Source: Desulfobacterales bacterium (lineage in GTDB: Bacteria > Desulfobacterota > Desulfobacteria > Desulfobacterales > JALSRD01). Taken from it: a DNA stretch of 51,029 nt. The stretch covers positions 1-51,029 of the forward strand of contig JALSRD010000067.1 in NCBI GenBank assembly GCA_026984935.1. Direction: 5' to 3'. Shown in pieces: positions 19,500 through 28,568 of the stretch; the stretch's first letter is position 1, and every line of letters starts with the position of its first letter. Under the pieces are notes generated by a model. It made no database searches. It saw nothing but the letters and a program-made list of their open reading frames with translations, and was not told the DNA's origin. A program made the translations under genes and the position numbers.

Positions 19500-20963
19500 A
19501 TGCTGATCATACCGCTTACGGGAAAAACCGGCCGCCGCAATCTGCCGCTGGTCACGCTGGCGTTGATTCTGGCAAACTGCCTGGTGCTGTTTGTTTTCCA
19601 GGCCGGTGAGCAGGCGCAGGACATCCGGGCCGAAAAGTTTTACATTCAATCCGGCCTGGCGCGCATGGAAGCCGCACGCTACCAGGCTTATCGGGGCGGA
19701 TCCGCGCCCGCCGGAACGGTGCAACCGGGCTCTGCCGCGTCCGCCCGGGCACGGCAGGCGATGCTGCACCGGCGCATCGAAAGCGATGCAGTTTTCATGT
19801 CCAAACTGAAAAGCGGCGCATTGTTCGGCGACGACGCGGCTGCCTTTGCGCGCTGGAAAAGGCTGCGGGCGCTTTATGAAGCCAAGCGCGCACAGGTTGT
19901 CTCCTATCGTTACGGCCTGAAACCGGCTGCCCCCTCGCTGGCCACTTTTTTCGCTTACATGTTTCTGCACGCCGGGTTTCCCCACCTGCTGGGCAACATG
20001 ATCTTTCTGTGGATCATGGGCTGCCTGCTCGAAAGCTGCTGCGGCCGGATGATTTTTCTACTGGAATACCTGGCGGGCGGCTTGGCGGCCGCCGGCTTGT
20101 TTTGCCTCTTAAACCCCCATCAAACCACTCCGCTGGTGGGCGCCTCGGGCGCCATTGCCGGCCTCATGGGAATTTCCAGTGTTCTTTTCGGCACCCGGCG
20201 GATTAAAATTTTCTACTCCCTGGGCGTATATTTCAATACCCTCAGCCTCCCGGCCATCTGGCTGCTGCCGCTGTGGGTGGGAAATGAACTGTTCCAGCTT
20301 TTCTGGCACAGCACCAGTCATGTGGCTTATATCGCCCATGTCGGCGGGCTGGTCGGCGGCGCCCTGATGGGCACGTTCCAACGCAAATTTGGCGCTCCGG
20401 TGCCCGAAGCGCCGGGCAGCGCCGAGGCTGAAGACGGGATTCCAGTGCTCATGGAGCAGGCGCTGGAGCGGATGGGCGCGCTGGACATGCCGGCCGCAGA
20501 AAAATACCTGCAGCAGGTGTTGGCCCAAGACCCGCATAACGTGGATGCGCTGACACACCTGTTTCACATATACAAGCGCGACTCGATGCGGCCGGCCTTT
20601 CATGAAACCGCGTGCCGGCTCATGACCCTGCGGCTGCAGAACCCCGTACACCACGCCGAAGCGCTGCAGGTATACCGGCAGTACCGTGAACACTGCCGCC
20701 GGCCGGCGCTTTCGGCCGGGCTCTACCTGCAAATCAGTGCGTTGCTGATCGCCAACGGGAATATCGAGGAGTCTGAACAGATTCTGCTGGCGCTGGTAAA
20801 AAAGAAGCCGGATCTGCCGGGAATGCCGACCGCCCTGCTCAAGCTGGGTAAAGCCCTTCAGGACCGGGGCCTGCAGGACCGCTGGCAGCGCTGCCGGCGC
20901 GTTATCTGTGCACGCTACCCGCATTCCCACGAAGCCCGCCTGCTGCTGCAGGCTGACACCTGA
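19500..20963 (+). CDS. Rhomboid family intramembrane serine protease with C-terminal helical repeats
   Basis: 487 residues. A rhomboid core of six or seven membrane helices carries HAGFPHLLGNM, the catalytic GASGA motif (Ser216) and the catalytic histidine His280 in AHVGGLVGG. After residue ~300 a soluble region of TPR-like helical repeats follows (for example ALERMGALDMPAAEKYLQQV), probably cytoplasmic and protein-binding. A long insertion between the first helix and the core (residues ~40-130) is also seen. The ATG at 19500 is chosen because it immediately precedes the first hydrophobic helix; the longer frame has no support. The substrate is unknown. Confidence 0.88.
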   Translation: MLIIPLTGKTGRRNLPLVTLALILANCLVLFVFQAGEQAQDIRAEKFYIQSGLARMEAARYQAYRGGSAPAGTVQPGSAASARARQAMLHRRIESDAVFMSKLKSGALFGDDAAAFARWKRLRALYEAKRAQVVSYRYGLKPAAPSLATFFAYMFLHAGFPHLLGNMIFLWIMGCLLESCCGRMIFLLEYLAGGLAAAGLFCLLNPHQTTPLVGASGAIAGLMGISSVLFGTRRIKIFYSLGVYFNTLSLPAIWLLPLWVGNELFQLFWHSTSHVAYIAHVGGLVGGALMGTFQRKFGAPVPEAPGSAEAEDGIPVLMEQALERMGALDMPAAEKYLQQVLAQDPHNVDALTHLFHIYKRDSMRPAFHETACRLMTLRLQNPVHHAEALQVYRQYREHCRRPALSAGLYLQISALLIANGNIEESEQILLALVKKKPDLPGMPTALLKLGKALQDRGLQDRWQRCRRVICARYPHSHEARLLLQADT

Positions 20964-21044
20964 TCCCCTATCCCCGCCCCTGCGCCATCCTCCCACCATA
21001 TCTGTCAACCGCCAACATGCAGTTGCAGTATCGCCGACCCGCGC

Positions 21045-22481
21045 CTATTCCATATGTGACAGGTAGGTTTCGGCCTGCGTGATGATATTGTGATGGGGGT
21101 AGCGGCGGATCAGTCCTTTCAGGATTTTTTGGGCTTTCAGCGGGTTCAGCAGCCGGTCGTGGAAGATCTGGGCGGCCCGGAAATAGGCTTTGGGTACCTG
21201 ATCGTCATCGGGATAGGCCTTGACCAGGCGGTTGAAAGCGCCGATGGCCTCCCTGCTTTTCCCGGTTTCGTTCAGCCATCCGGCCAGCGTAAACAGGGTT
21301 TTTGGCGGCGGCACAAAGGTATTGTCGTCGGCCAGGCAATCGCTGTACAGCGCCAGGGCGGCCGCTTTTTTCCGACCGGCCGTCAAAAGGTCCAGGTGGT
21401 GCGGCCGATGGCGCTTCATTTCCGCAGTCCGCTGCATGAACTTTAGCAGGCTGTAATAGCGCTCGAAGAGGGCGGCATCCGTAAACCCTTCGGGGCCGGC
21501 CGTATTTTGCAGCAGTTCCAGAGCCTGTTCGTGCCGGCCGGCTTTGACCAGCAGCTGGGTACGTTCGAGCAAGGCTTCGGTTTCATTGGCAGGTGCATGT
21601 TCGTCGGCCCGGTCCGGATCTTTAAAATCTTCAAAATCCACCTGGTAGCCGATCTGGCGATGGTACTGCAGGATGACATAGCCCATGAGATGATAGGAGA
21701 TAATGGTGTAATAGGCATTGACCATGCCGAACAGAAACAGCTGGAGTGGGGCCGGCAGGTGCTGAATGATGCTCCGTGCCAGTATTGCCGGTGCACCGCC
21801 AAGCAGCGAGAGGAAAAAGTACATCAACAGGTAGCTCCAGCCGATACGCATTGCCAGCGGAACAATGGTCAAGGGGTTGATGGCCTTGATCAGCGAGTTG
21901 GTGGTCGCCAGCAGGATGATCATGGCCGGGACCAGCAGCATGGCGCCCAGCAGAAACAAACCGCCGACCAGCCTGCCGAGATGAATCGCCACCCAGGCGA
22001 AAGCCATGCCGATGATGACAAAAAGAACGACCTGTTTAAACACCTGGTGGAAGTCTTCGGACAGGGATTGGGAATTTAAGGGCGGTGGCGCCAGATTGCC
22101 GCTGGCGGTGGTCAGCAGCACGCTGTAGCTGTATTTGATCAGTACGCCCCAGAGGGTTGCCCGCAGCAGCCAGCTGACCAGGCTTCTGCCGGTGACCAGC
22201 GTACCGGCGGCCGCCAGGACGAAAATCAGGATCAGGGGCTGGCGTTTGAACGGATAGGCAAAGAATTTGGGCAATCGCTGCCAGAAGGGTGCGATCATGT
22301 GTTCGACGCCCAGCCAGTGGGCCGGCAGGTGACAGACCGGGCACAGGTGCAGTTGCCTGTGGGATTCGTGCCGCCCACCGGCCTGGCGGGAAATGATACA
22401 GAGCGAGCACAACGTCTGTCCGCATTTCGGACACTCCCAGTGGGCGCTGCGGGTGGGATGATAAGCACAGCCCTGTTTCAT
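21045..22481 (-). CDS. Zinc-ribbon/B-box, Yip1-like membrane protein with TPR-like tail
   Basis: 478 residues of unknown function. The N-terminus has paired cysteines and histidines (CAYHPTRSAHWECPKCGQ, LCSLC, then CPVC) that look like a B-box or treble-clef zinc site. Residues ~75-265 contain five or six hydrophobic helices resembling the Yip1 family. Residues ~310-478 are TPR-like (GRHEQALELLQN, KSREAIGAFNRLV). Such three-part proteins recur in Deltaproteobacteria. The gene converges on the rhomboid gene and diverges from hypA. Confidence 0.6.
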   Translation of the reverse strand: MKQGCAYHPTRSAHWECPKCGQTLCSLCIISRQAGGRHESHRQLHLCPVCHLPAHWLGVEHMIAPFWQRLPKFFAYPFKRQPLILIFVLAAAGTLVTGRSLVSWLLRATLWGVLIKYSYSVLLTTASGNLAPPPLNSQSLSEDFHQVFKQVVLFVIIGMAFAWVAIHLGRLVGGLFLLGAMLLVPAMIILLATTNSLIKAINPLTIVPLAMRIGWSYLLMYFFLSLLGGAPAILARSIIQHLPAPLQLFLFGMVNAYYTIISYHLMGYVILQYHRQIGYQVDFEDFKDPDRADEHAPANETEALLERTQLLVKAGRHEQALELLQNTAGPEGFTDAALFERYYSLLKFMQRTAEMKRHRPHHLDLLTAGRKKAAALALYSDCLADDNTFVPPPKTLFTLAGWLNETGKSREAIGAFNRLVKAYPDDDQVPKAYFRAAQIFHDRLLNPLKAQKILKGLIRRYPHHNIITQAETYLSHME

Positions 22482-22616
22482 GGCATCCGGCTCCGTTGGA
22501 TTGAGGCCCTTGAAGAATATGGGCGTTTCAGCAGATCTCTCCTGTTTCCGTTATCGGCAATTGAAGCCGTGGGCTTGAATTTTACACAATGCATCGCTGT
22601 CCCGCATGCACAGTGC

Positions 22617-22646
22617 TTGATCTTGAGTGTCACTTTATGGTACAAA
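22617..22646 (+). promoter_or_regulatory. Possible hyp operon promoter
   Basis: TTGATC and TACAAA are separated by 18 nt, ending 33 bp upstream of hypA. Both boxes are imperfect. No sigma-54 site with correct spacing was seen in this gap. Confidence 0.3.
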
Positions 22647-22679
22647 TAAATTCATGTTCACATCGCGGGCAGGGATTCA

Positions 22680-23057
22680 ATGCACGAAATGAGTATCGCC
22701 ATGCAGGTGGTGGAAATCGCCGTGGCATCCATACCGCCGGACTTGAAGGGGGCACGAGTCGAGCGCGTGAACCTGAAAATCGGCAAACTTTCGGCGGTGG
22801 TGCCCGACAGCCTGCAGTTCTGTTTTTCGGTGGCGATTGAAAGCACGCTGCTGGAGGGCGCTGAACTGTTCATCGAAGAGGTTCCGGTTCTGGCCGCCTG
22901 CGGGCGCTGCAGCCACCGCTGGACCATCGATGCACCGGTGTTTTGCTGTCCGCAATGCCGCAGCGCGAATCTGGAGATCTTGACCGGACGCGAACTTGAC
23001 ATCGAATCCATCGAACTTTACCAAGAGGATGAAAATGACGATCGACTGGCTCCATGA
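22680..23057 (+). CDS. hypA: Hydrogenase nickel incorporation protein HypA
   Basis: A 125-residue nickel metallochaperone. It starts MHEMS, giving the conserved nickel ligand His2, and holds a structural zinc site with Cys74, Cys77, Cys90 and Cys93 (CGRC and CPQC). It delivers nickel with HypB to the hydrogenase large subunit after Fe(CN)2CO insertion. It is the first gene of hypABCFDE and overlaps hypB by 23 nt, indicating coupled translation. The acidic tail is longer than in E. coli HypA. Confidence 0.95.
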   Translation: MHEMSIAMQVVEIAVASIPPDLKGARVERVNLKIGKLSAVVPDSLQFCFSVAIESTLLEGAELFIEEVPVLAACGRCSHRWTIDAPVFCCPQCRSANLEILTGRELDIESIELYQEDENDDRLAP

Positions 23058-23823
23058 CATTGCGGGATACCGCCATCATCAGGATTTTCACAAAGCGCGT
23101 CATTTACACTCCGGCCACGGCAGTGCGCGGACCGTCGCTTCAAAAGGCGCGCGGCGCGAGATCCAGGTGGTGCGCCGGGTGTTGGATGTCAACGAAAAAA
23201 TGGCACAGCACAACCGGCGCCTATTTGCGGGAAAAGGTGTTTTCGTGCTCAACATGATGAGCTCGCCGGGTTCCGGCAAGACCACCATCCTGGAAAGAAC
23301 GCTTGCCGAAATCATGCCCCGCATACCCAGCGCCGTGATCGTGGGGGATATCTGCACCGCGCACGATGCCCAACGGCTGGCCGGCAGCGGTGCCCCGGTG
23401 GTTCAGGTCAACACCGACGAATTCGGCGGCGACTGTCACCTGGCCGCGCACGTCATCGAAAAGGCCGCCGCGGGCATCGACCTTGCGGCCGTGGACCTGC
23501 TGATCGTTGAAAATGTCGGCAACCTGGTGTGCCCGGCGGAATTCGATATCGGCGAAAACGTCAGGGTTGTCGTGTTGAGCGTAACCGAAGGCGAAGACAA
23601 GCCCGTGAAATACCCGCTGATGTTTCGCCAGTGCCAGGCGGCCCTGCTGAACAAGATCGACCTGCTGCCGTACCTGGACTATGACAAACAAAGGGCTGTT
23701 GACTACATCCACCAGGTGAATCCCCAGATGCCGGTTTTTGAAATTTCTGCGCAAACCGGTCAGGGGTTCGACGCCTGGATCCGGTGGTTGGAAAAAAGAT
23801 CGGGCGCGACCGACGGTCGGTGA
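23035..23823 (+). CDS. hypB: Hydrogenase nickel incorporation GTPase HypB
   Basis: A 262-residue GTPase of the SIMIBI class that drives nickel transfer with HypA. The P-loop SSPGSGKTT lies at about residues 76-84, VGDICTAHDAQRL follows, and NKIDLL is the base-specificity motif. The first 30 residues are histidine-rich (HHQDFHKARHLHSGHG), which could bind spare nickel, as in HypB proteins with His tracts. The N-terminal CxxCGC nickel site of E. coli HypB is absent. The ATG at 23035 follows AGAGGAT inside the hypA end. Confidence 0.95.
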   Translation: MTIDWLHDIAGYRHHQDFHKARHLHSGHGSARTVASKGARREIQVVRRVLDVNEKMAQHNRRLFAGKGVFVLNMMSSPGSGKTTILERTLAEIMPRIPSAVIVGDICTAHDAQRLAGSGAPVVQVNTDEFGGDCHLAAHVIEKAAAGIDLAAVDLLIVENVGNLVCPAEFDIGENVRVVVLSVTEGEDKPVKYPLMFRQCQAALLNKIDLLPYLDYDKQRAVDYIHQVNPQMPVFEISAQTGQGFDAWIRWLEKRSGATDGR

Positions 23824-23854
23824 CAGGAACTTTTTTTAAGGGGAAAAGCAACTC

Positions 23855-24085
23855 ATGTGTCTGGCCATTCCATCGAAAATTGTTGAGATCCGGGATCAGA
23901 TGAGCGTTATCGATGTCGACGGCGTCAGGCGCGAAGCCAGCCTGATGCTCATCGAAGATGCGCGCATCGGTGATTACGTGATCGTGCACGCCGGCTTTGC
24001 CATCCAGAAGATCGACGCCACTGAGGCCCTCGAGTCCCTGAAACTCCTGCGCCAGGCCGCCGCATTGATGAACCCGGCAGATTAA
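23855..24085 (+). CDS. hypC: Hydrogenase assembly chaperone HypC
   Basis: A 76-residue HypC/HupF family chaperone. After removal of the start Met the N-terminal Cys2 (MCLAIPSKI) is the key residue that binds the Fe(CN)2CO group together with HypD and hands it to the large subunit. GDYVIVHAGFAIQKID is the other family signature. AAGGGG lies upstream of the ATG. It ends one base before hypF. Confidence 0.95.
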   Translation: MCLAIPSKIVEIRDQMSVIDVDGVRREASLMLIEDARIGDYVIVHAGFAIQKIDATEALESLKLLRQAAALMNPAD

Positions 24086-24086
24086 G

Positions 24087-26381
24087 ATGACCGGCAATTT
24101 CACTGCCAGAAAAGTCAGGGTCAACGGCATCGTGCAGGGCGTGGGGTTCCGGCCCTTTGTCTACCAGCTGGCCCGGCGCCACGGCCTGCGGGGCGAGGTG
24201 GCCAATACGCCGGACGGCGTGAGGATCCACGTAGAGGGTTTTTGCCGGGACATCGACGCTTTCCGCCGCGACCTGGGAGAGCACCCGCCGCCGCTGGCTC
24301 AGATTACCGAAATTGTGGATTGCCCGGATCCCGTCGACGGCTATACGGATTTTTCCATAGCCGCCAGTCAGCGGCATGCCGCCCGCTCCACCCTGATCTC
24401 ACCGGACGTTTGCGTCTGCGACGACTGCTTGGAAGAGCTCTTCGACCCGCGCGACCGCCGCTACCGCTACCCGTTTGTCAACTGCACCAACTGCGGACCA
24501 CGCTATACGATCATCGAGGACATCCCCTATGATCGTCCGGCCACCGCCATGCAGGGCTTTACGATGTGCCGCCGCTGCCAGGCGGAATACGACGACCCCG
24601 GCGACCGCCGCTTCCACGCCCAGCCCAATGCATGCGCCGACTGCGGGCCACAGGTCGCTCTCTACGACCGCCGCCGGCGGCCGGTGGCCGGCGATGCCGT
24701 CGAAACCGCGGCAGACCTGTTGAAGCGGGGCAAAATCGTCGCCGTCAAGGGCCTGGGCGGCTTCCACCTGGCGGCCGATGCGGCTAATGCCGCCGTTGTG
24801 AGCCGGCTTAGAAAAAGAAAAAACCGCGAGGAGAAGCCCTTCGCGCTCATGTCATACCGCCTGGCGGACATTGTTCGCTACGCTGTGGTGCGGGCTTTCG
24901 AGCAGGAACTACTCACCTGCCCCCAGCGACCCATCGTGCTGCTGGAAAAAAGAACGCCCAACCCCCTTTGCCCGCAGGTGGCGCCCGGCAACCGCTATTT
25001 CGGCGTCATGCTGCCCTATACGCCGCTGCATTACCTGCTCCTTGGCTGCGGCTTTTCAGCCCTGGTGATGACCAGCGGCAACCGGGCCCATGAGCCCCTG
25101 GCCATTGAAAACGAGGAGGCCTTTGGGCGGCTGAGCGACATTGCGGACTATTTCCTGGTCCATAACCGGCCCATCGTCATCCGCAGTGACGATTCCATCG
25201 CGCGCATCGCGGCCGGCGCTGTCCGCTTCCTGCGGCGTTCGAGGGGTTATGTGCCGGCACCGGTTTTTTTAAAGACCAAAGTCCCACCAATTTTGGCCTG
25301 CGGCGGCGAACTGAAGAACACCGTGTGCCTGTCTGCGGGCAACCGGGCCTTTTTGAGCCAGCATATCGGGGATCTTGAAAATCCGGCCGCCGGCCGCTTT
25401 TTCGAAGAGACCATTGCCCACCTGCAGCGCATCCTGAGCATCCGGCCCGAGATCATCGCCTGTGACCTGCACCCGGACTACCTGAGCAGCCGCTATGCAC
25501 GACGGCAGACCGGTATGCGCCGGATCGGCGTGCAGCATCACCACGCCCACATCGCCAGCTGCATGGCCGAAAACGGGATTGACGGGCCGGTGATCGGCCT
25601 GGCCTTCGATGGCACCGGCTATGGCAGCGACGGCCGCATCTGGGGCGGCGAAGTGCTGATCGTCGAGGGCCACCGCTTCCGGCGCGCCGCCCATCTGGCC
25701 GAGGTCGCCCTGCCCGGTGGCGCCGCCGCCATCCGGGAGCCCTGGCGCATGGCCGTCAGCTACCTGTACGCGGCGTTCGGGAATGGGTTCCGGGATCTGG
25801 CACTGCCGGCAATCGAAAAGATCGATTCCTGGAAAATCGACGGTATCGTCGCCATGATCGCCAAGAAAATCAATTCGCCGGCAACAACCAGCATGGGGCG
25901 CCTCTTCGACGGTATGGCCGCCCTGCTGGGCCTGCGGGATACGGTTTCCTACGAAGGCCAGGCCGCCATGGAACTGGAGATGCTGGCCGGTGCCGACCGG
26001 GCGGCGGCCTATGAATATGAATGGACCGGCGGTGATGTACGTGTGGTTGCGTTGGCGCCCCTGGTCCGGCAGGTGGTGTGCGATATCGAAAACGGCCGTA
26101 CGGCCGCCGAAATCAGCGCCCGCTTCCACCGCACCCTGATCGAGCTGTTCACGGCGCTGTGCGAAACCATCCGTGCCGAAAGCGGGCTTAAACGGGTGGT
26201 TTTGAGCGGCGGCGTCTTTCAGAATGTAAGGCTCCTGTCCGGTTTCGTGCGCACCCTTGCCCAGAAAAAGTTCGACGTTTACACCCACAAAAAGGTCCCG
26301 GCAAATGACGGCGGCCTGTGCCTGGGCCAGCTGCTGGTCGCCGCCGAAACAGCGGCGCGGAAAAGGTTGAGGTGTGTATGA
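24087..26381 (+). CDS. hypF: Carbamoyltransferase HypF
   Basis: A 764-residue enzyme that activates carbamoyl phosphate and passes the carbamoyl group to the HypE C-terminal cysteine, the source of the cyanide ligands. Domains in order: acylphosphatase-like (GIVQGVGFRPFVYQ, residues ~10-25), two zinc-finger-like Cys motifs (CDDCLEEL, CTNCGPRYT, CRRCQAEY, CADCGP; ~110-195), a YrdC-like domain (~200-385), and a Kae1-like domain with HHHAHIASCMAE near residue 485. Length is normal for the family. It overlaps hypD by four bases (ATGA). Confidence 0.96.
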   Translation: MTGNFTARKVRVNGIVQGVGFRPFVYQLARRHGLRGEVANTPDGVRIHVEGFCRDIDAFRRDLGEHPPPLAQITEIVDCPDPVDGYTDFSIAASQRHAARSTLISPDVCVCDDCLEELFDPRDRRYRYPFVNCTNCGPRYTIIEDIPYDRPATAMQGFTMCRRCQAEYDDPGDRRFHAQPNACADCGPQVALYDRRRRPVAGDAVETAADLLKRGKIVAVKGLGGFHLAADAANAAVVSRLRKRKNREEKPFALMSYRLADIVRYAVVRAFEQELLTCPQRPIVLLEKRTPNPLCPQVAPGNRYFGVMLPYTPLHYLLLGCGFSALVMTSGNRAHEPLAIENEEAFGRLSDIADYFLVHNRPIVIRSDDSIARIAAGAVRFLRRSRGYVPAPVFLKTKVPPILACGGELKNTVCLSAGNRAFLSQHIGDLENPAAGRFFEETIAHLQRILSIRPEIIACDLHPDYLSSRYARRQTGMRRIGVQHHHAHIASCMAENGIDGPVIGLAFDGTGYGSDGRIWGGEVLIVEGHRFRRAAHLAEVALPGGAAAIREPWRMAVSYLYAAFGNGFRDLALPAIEKIDSWKIDGIVAMIAKKINSPATTSMGRLFDGMAALLGLRDTVSYEGQAAMELEMLAGADRAAAYEYEWTGGDVRVVALAPLVRQVVCDIENGRTAAEISARFHRTLIELFTALCETIRAESGLKRVVLSGGVFQNVRLLSGFVRTLAQKKFDVYTHKKVPANDGGLCLGQLLVAAETAARKRLRCV

Positions 26382-27469
26382 CAGTCAACGGCAAACCCGC
26401 ATACAGCCGGAAGGAACTGGCTGCGGCTTTTGCCGCGCGCATCCGGGACGCCGTCCGGCGCCCCATGCGCCTGATGGAAGTCTGCGGTACGCATACGGTT
26501 TCCATTTTCAGAAACGGCATCCGTACGCTTCTGCCGCCGGAAATTGCGCTGCTCTCCGGACCGGGCTGTCCGGTGTGCGTCACCGCCCAGCAGGAGATCG
26601 ACGCCTTTATCGCGCTGGCGCGTATCGAAAAGGTGACCGTGGCGACATTCGGCGATCTCATGCGCGTGCCGGGCACGCTGTCCACGCTGCGCAGCGAGAA
26701 AGCCGATGGACGGGACATCCGCATGGTCTATTCGGCGCTGGACGCGCTCAACATCGCTGCGCACAACCCGGACCGCCGGGTGGTTTTTATCGGTGTGGGC
26801 TTCGAAACCACGGCGCCCACCATTGCCGCTTCCATCGTGATGGCCGCGGATCGCGGCATCAACAACTTCAGCGTACTCGCGGCCCACAAGCTGGTTCCAC
26901 CGGTGCTGGCGGCATTGATGGAAAGCGGCGGCGTACAGATCGACGGCTTTCTGCTGCCGGGGCATGTATCGGTGATCATCGGGGCGCAGGCCTATCTGCC
27001 GTTTGTGCAACAATACGGCATCCCCTGTGTCATTGCAGGTTTTGAAGCCGAGGATATCCTGAATGCCATTTTGAAACTGGCCAGGCAGGTCGCCAATGGC
27101 GGCGCCCGGCTGGAAAACGCATACAAACGTGTCGTTTCTTTCGAAGGCAACCCCAGGGCGCTGGCCTTGATGCACACCGTTTTCGAGCCCGTTGACGCAC
27201 CCTGGCGCGGGATCGGTACGATTGCCGCCAGCGGCTTGAAAATCCGCAAAGATTTTTCCCGCTTTGATGCGCGAAAGGTATTTGCGCTGGACGTGCCGGA
27301 AACCGGGGAGCCGCCGGGCTGCGCCTGCGGTGATGTCTTGATGGGCCGCAAAACGCCGCCGCAGTGCGCCCTCTACAAACGCATCTGCACACCGGCAAAT
27401 CCGGTGGGGCCCTGTATGGTTTCCAGCGAAGGGTCGTGCGCGGCCTATTACCGCTACCACGGCGATTGA
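26378..27469 (+). CDS. hypD: Hydrogenase expression/formation protein HypD
   Basis: A 363-residue Fe-S protein that with HypC assembles the Fe(CN)2CO unit. Family motifs present: EVCGTHT, GPGCPVCVT, GFETTAPT and LLPGHVSVIIG, plus the C-terminal cysteines CACGDVLMG and CALY that hold the [4Fe-4S] cluster. The ATG at 26378 overlaps the hypF stop, so it is preferred to the longer frame. Confidence 0.96.
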   Translation: MTVNGKPAYSRKELAAAFAARIRDAVRRPMRLMEVCGTHTVSIFRNGIRTLLPPEIALLSGPGCPVCVTAQQEIDAFIALARIEKVTVATFGDLMRVPGTLSTLRSEKADGRDIRMVYSALDALNIAAHNPDRRVVFIGVGFETTAPTIAASIVMAADRGINNFSVLAAHKLVPPVLAALMESGGVQIDGFLLPGHVSVIIGAQAYLPFVQQYGIPCVIAGFEAEDILNAILKLARQVANGGARLENAYKRVVSFEGNPRALALMHTVFEPVDAPWRGIGTIAASGLKIRKDFSRFDARKVFALDVPETGEPPGCACGDVLMGRKTPPQCALYKRICTPANPVGPCMVSSEGSCAAYYRYHGD

Positions 27470-27541
27470 GCGCGGGGGCGCAAGGCCCCGGTAAAGCCGG
27501 CACCGCCCGATATTGGAGCGAAAACGACACGGAGAAACCAA

Positions 27542-28558
27542 GTGGCGGACAAGAAACAACACATTCTGTTGGACCACGGCGGCGGCGGCCAGCTCAGCCA
27601 TGAATTGATCAGCGGGCTGATGCTGCCCGCCTTTCGAAACGACATTCTTGCACAGCTCAACGACGGCGCGCTGCTCGATATCGGCGCAAACCGGCTGGCC
27701 TTTTCCACCGACACCTACGTGGTGGACCCTGTTTTTTTCCCGGGCGGCGATATCGGCGAACTGGCTGTCAACGGCACGGTCAACGATATCGCCATGTGCG
27801 GCGCGGTGCCGCTCTTTCTGAGCGCCGGCCTGGTGGTAGAGGAGGGCTTTGCCATGGCGGACCTGGAAAAGATCCTCGCGAGCATGGGCCGGGCCGCCGA
27901 TGCCGCCGGCGTCAAGGTGGTCACCGGTGATACCAAGGTGGTGCCCAGGGGTGTGGCGGACAAGATCTTTATCAACACGTCGGGCATCGGCCAGATCCAT
28001 GCCGGAGTGAACCTCTCGGCGGAAAAGGCCCGCGCCGGGGACTGTGTGATCTTGAGCGGCAGCATTGCCGATCACGGCATGACGATCCTGCTCCAGCGCG
28101 AAGAAATGGCTTTCGAAGCCCGGCTGCAAAGCGACACCGCACCGCTCAATTTCCTGGTTGCCCGCATGCTGGCGGCCAGCGGCGAGATCCACGTGCTGCG
28201 TGACCCCACCCGTGGCGGGGTGGGGAGCGCGCTGAACGAAATTGCCGTGCAGTCGCAGGTGGGGATCCGCATCCATGAAGATCGGATTGCAGTGAAGCCG
28301 GCGGTTGCCGGCGTCTGTGACCTGCTGGGGTTCGAGCCCCTGTACGTGGCCAACGAGGGCAAGCTGCTGGCTTTTGTTGCCGCTCCACATGCCGAAAAGG
28401 TTTTGGCGGCCATGCACGAAGATCCCTGCGGCCGCGATGCCGCGGTTATCGGGGAAGTGGTGGCGGAGAACCCCGGCACCGTGGTTATGGAAACGCGCAT
28501 CGGCGGCAGCCGCATCGTACCCATGCTCACCGGTGAACAACTGCCCAGAATCTGCTGA
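27542..28558 (+). CDS. hypE: Hydrogenase expression/formation protein HypE
   Basis: A 338-residue AIR-synthase-like ATPase. It dehydrates the thiocarbamate on its own C-terminal cysteine to thiocyanate, and the protein ends in PRIC as required. LDHGGGGQLSHELI at the N-terminus and RDPTRGGVGSALNEIA are family motifs. The start is GTG after ACGGAGAAACCAA. It lies 72 bp after hypD and 10 bp before the regulator gene. Confidence 0.96.
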   Translation: MADKKQHILLDHGGGGQLSHELISGLMLPAFRNDILAQLNDGALLDIGANRLAFSTDTYVVDPVFFPGGDIGELAVNGTVNDIAMCGAVPLFLSAGLVVEEGFAMADLEKILASMGRAADAAGVKVVTGDTKVVPRGVADKIFINTSGIGQIHAGVNLSAEKARAGDCVILSGSIADHGMTILLQREEMAFEARLQSDTAPLNFLVARMLAASGEIHVLRDPTRGGVGSALNEIAVQSQVGIRIHEDRIAVKPAVAGVCDLLGFEPLYVANEGKLLAFVAAPHAEKVLAAMHEDPCGRDAAVIGEVVAENPGTVVMETRIGGSRIVPMLTGEQLPRIC

Positions 28559-28568
28559 AGGTCCTGAG

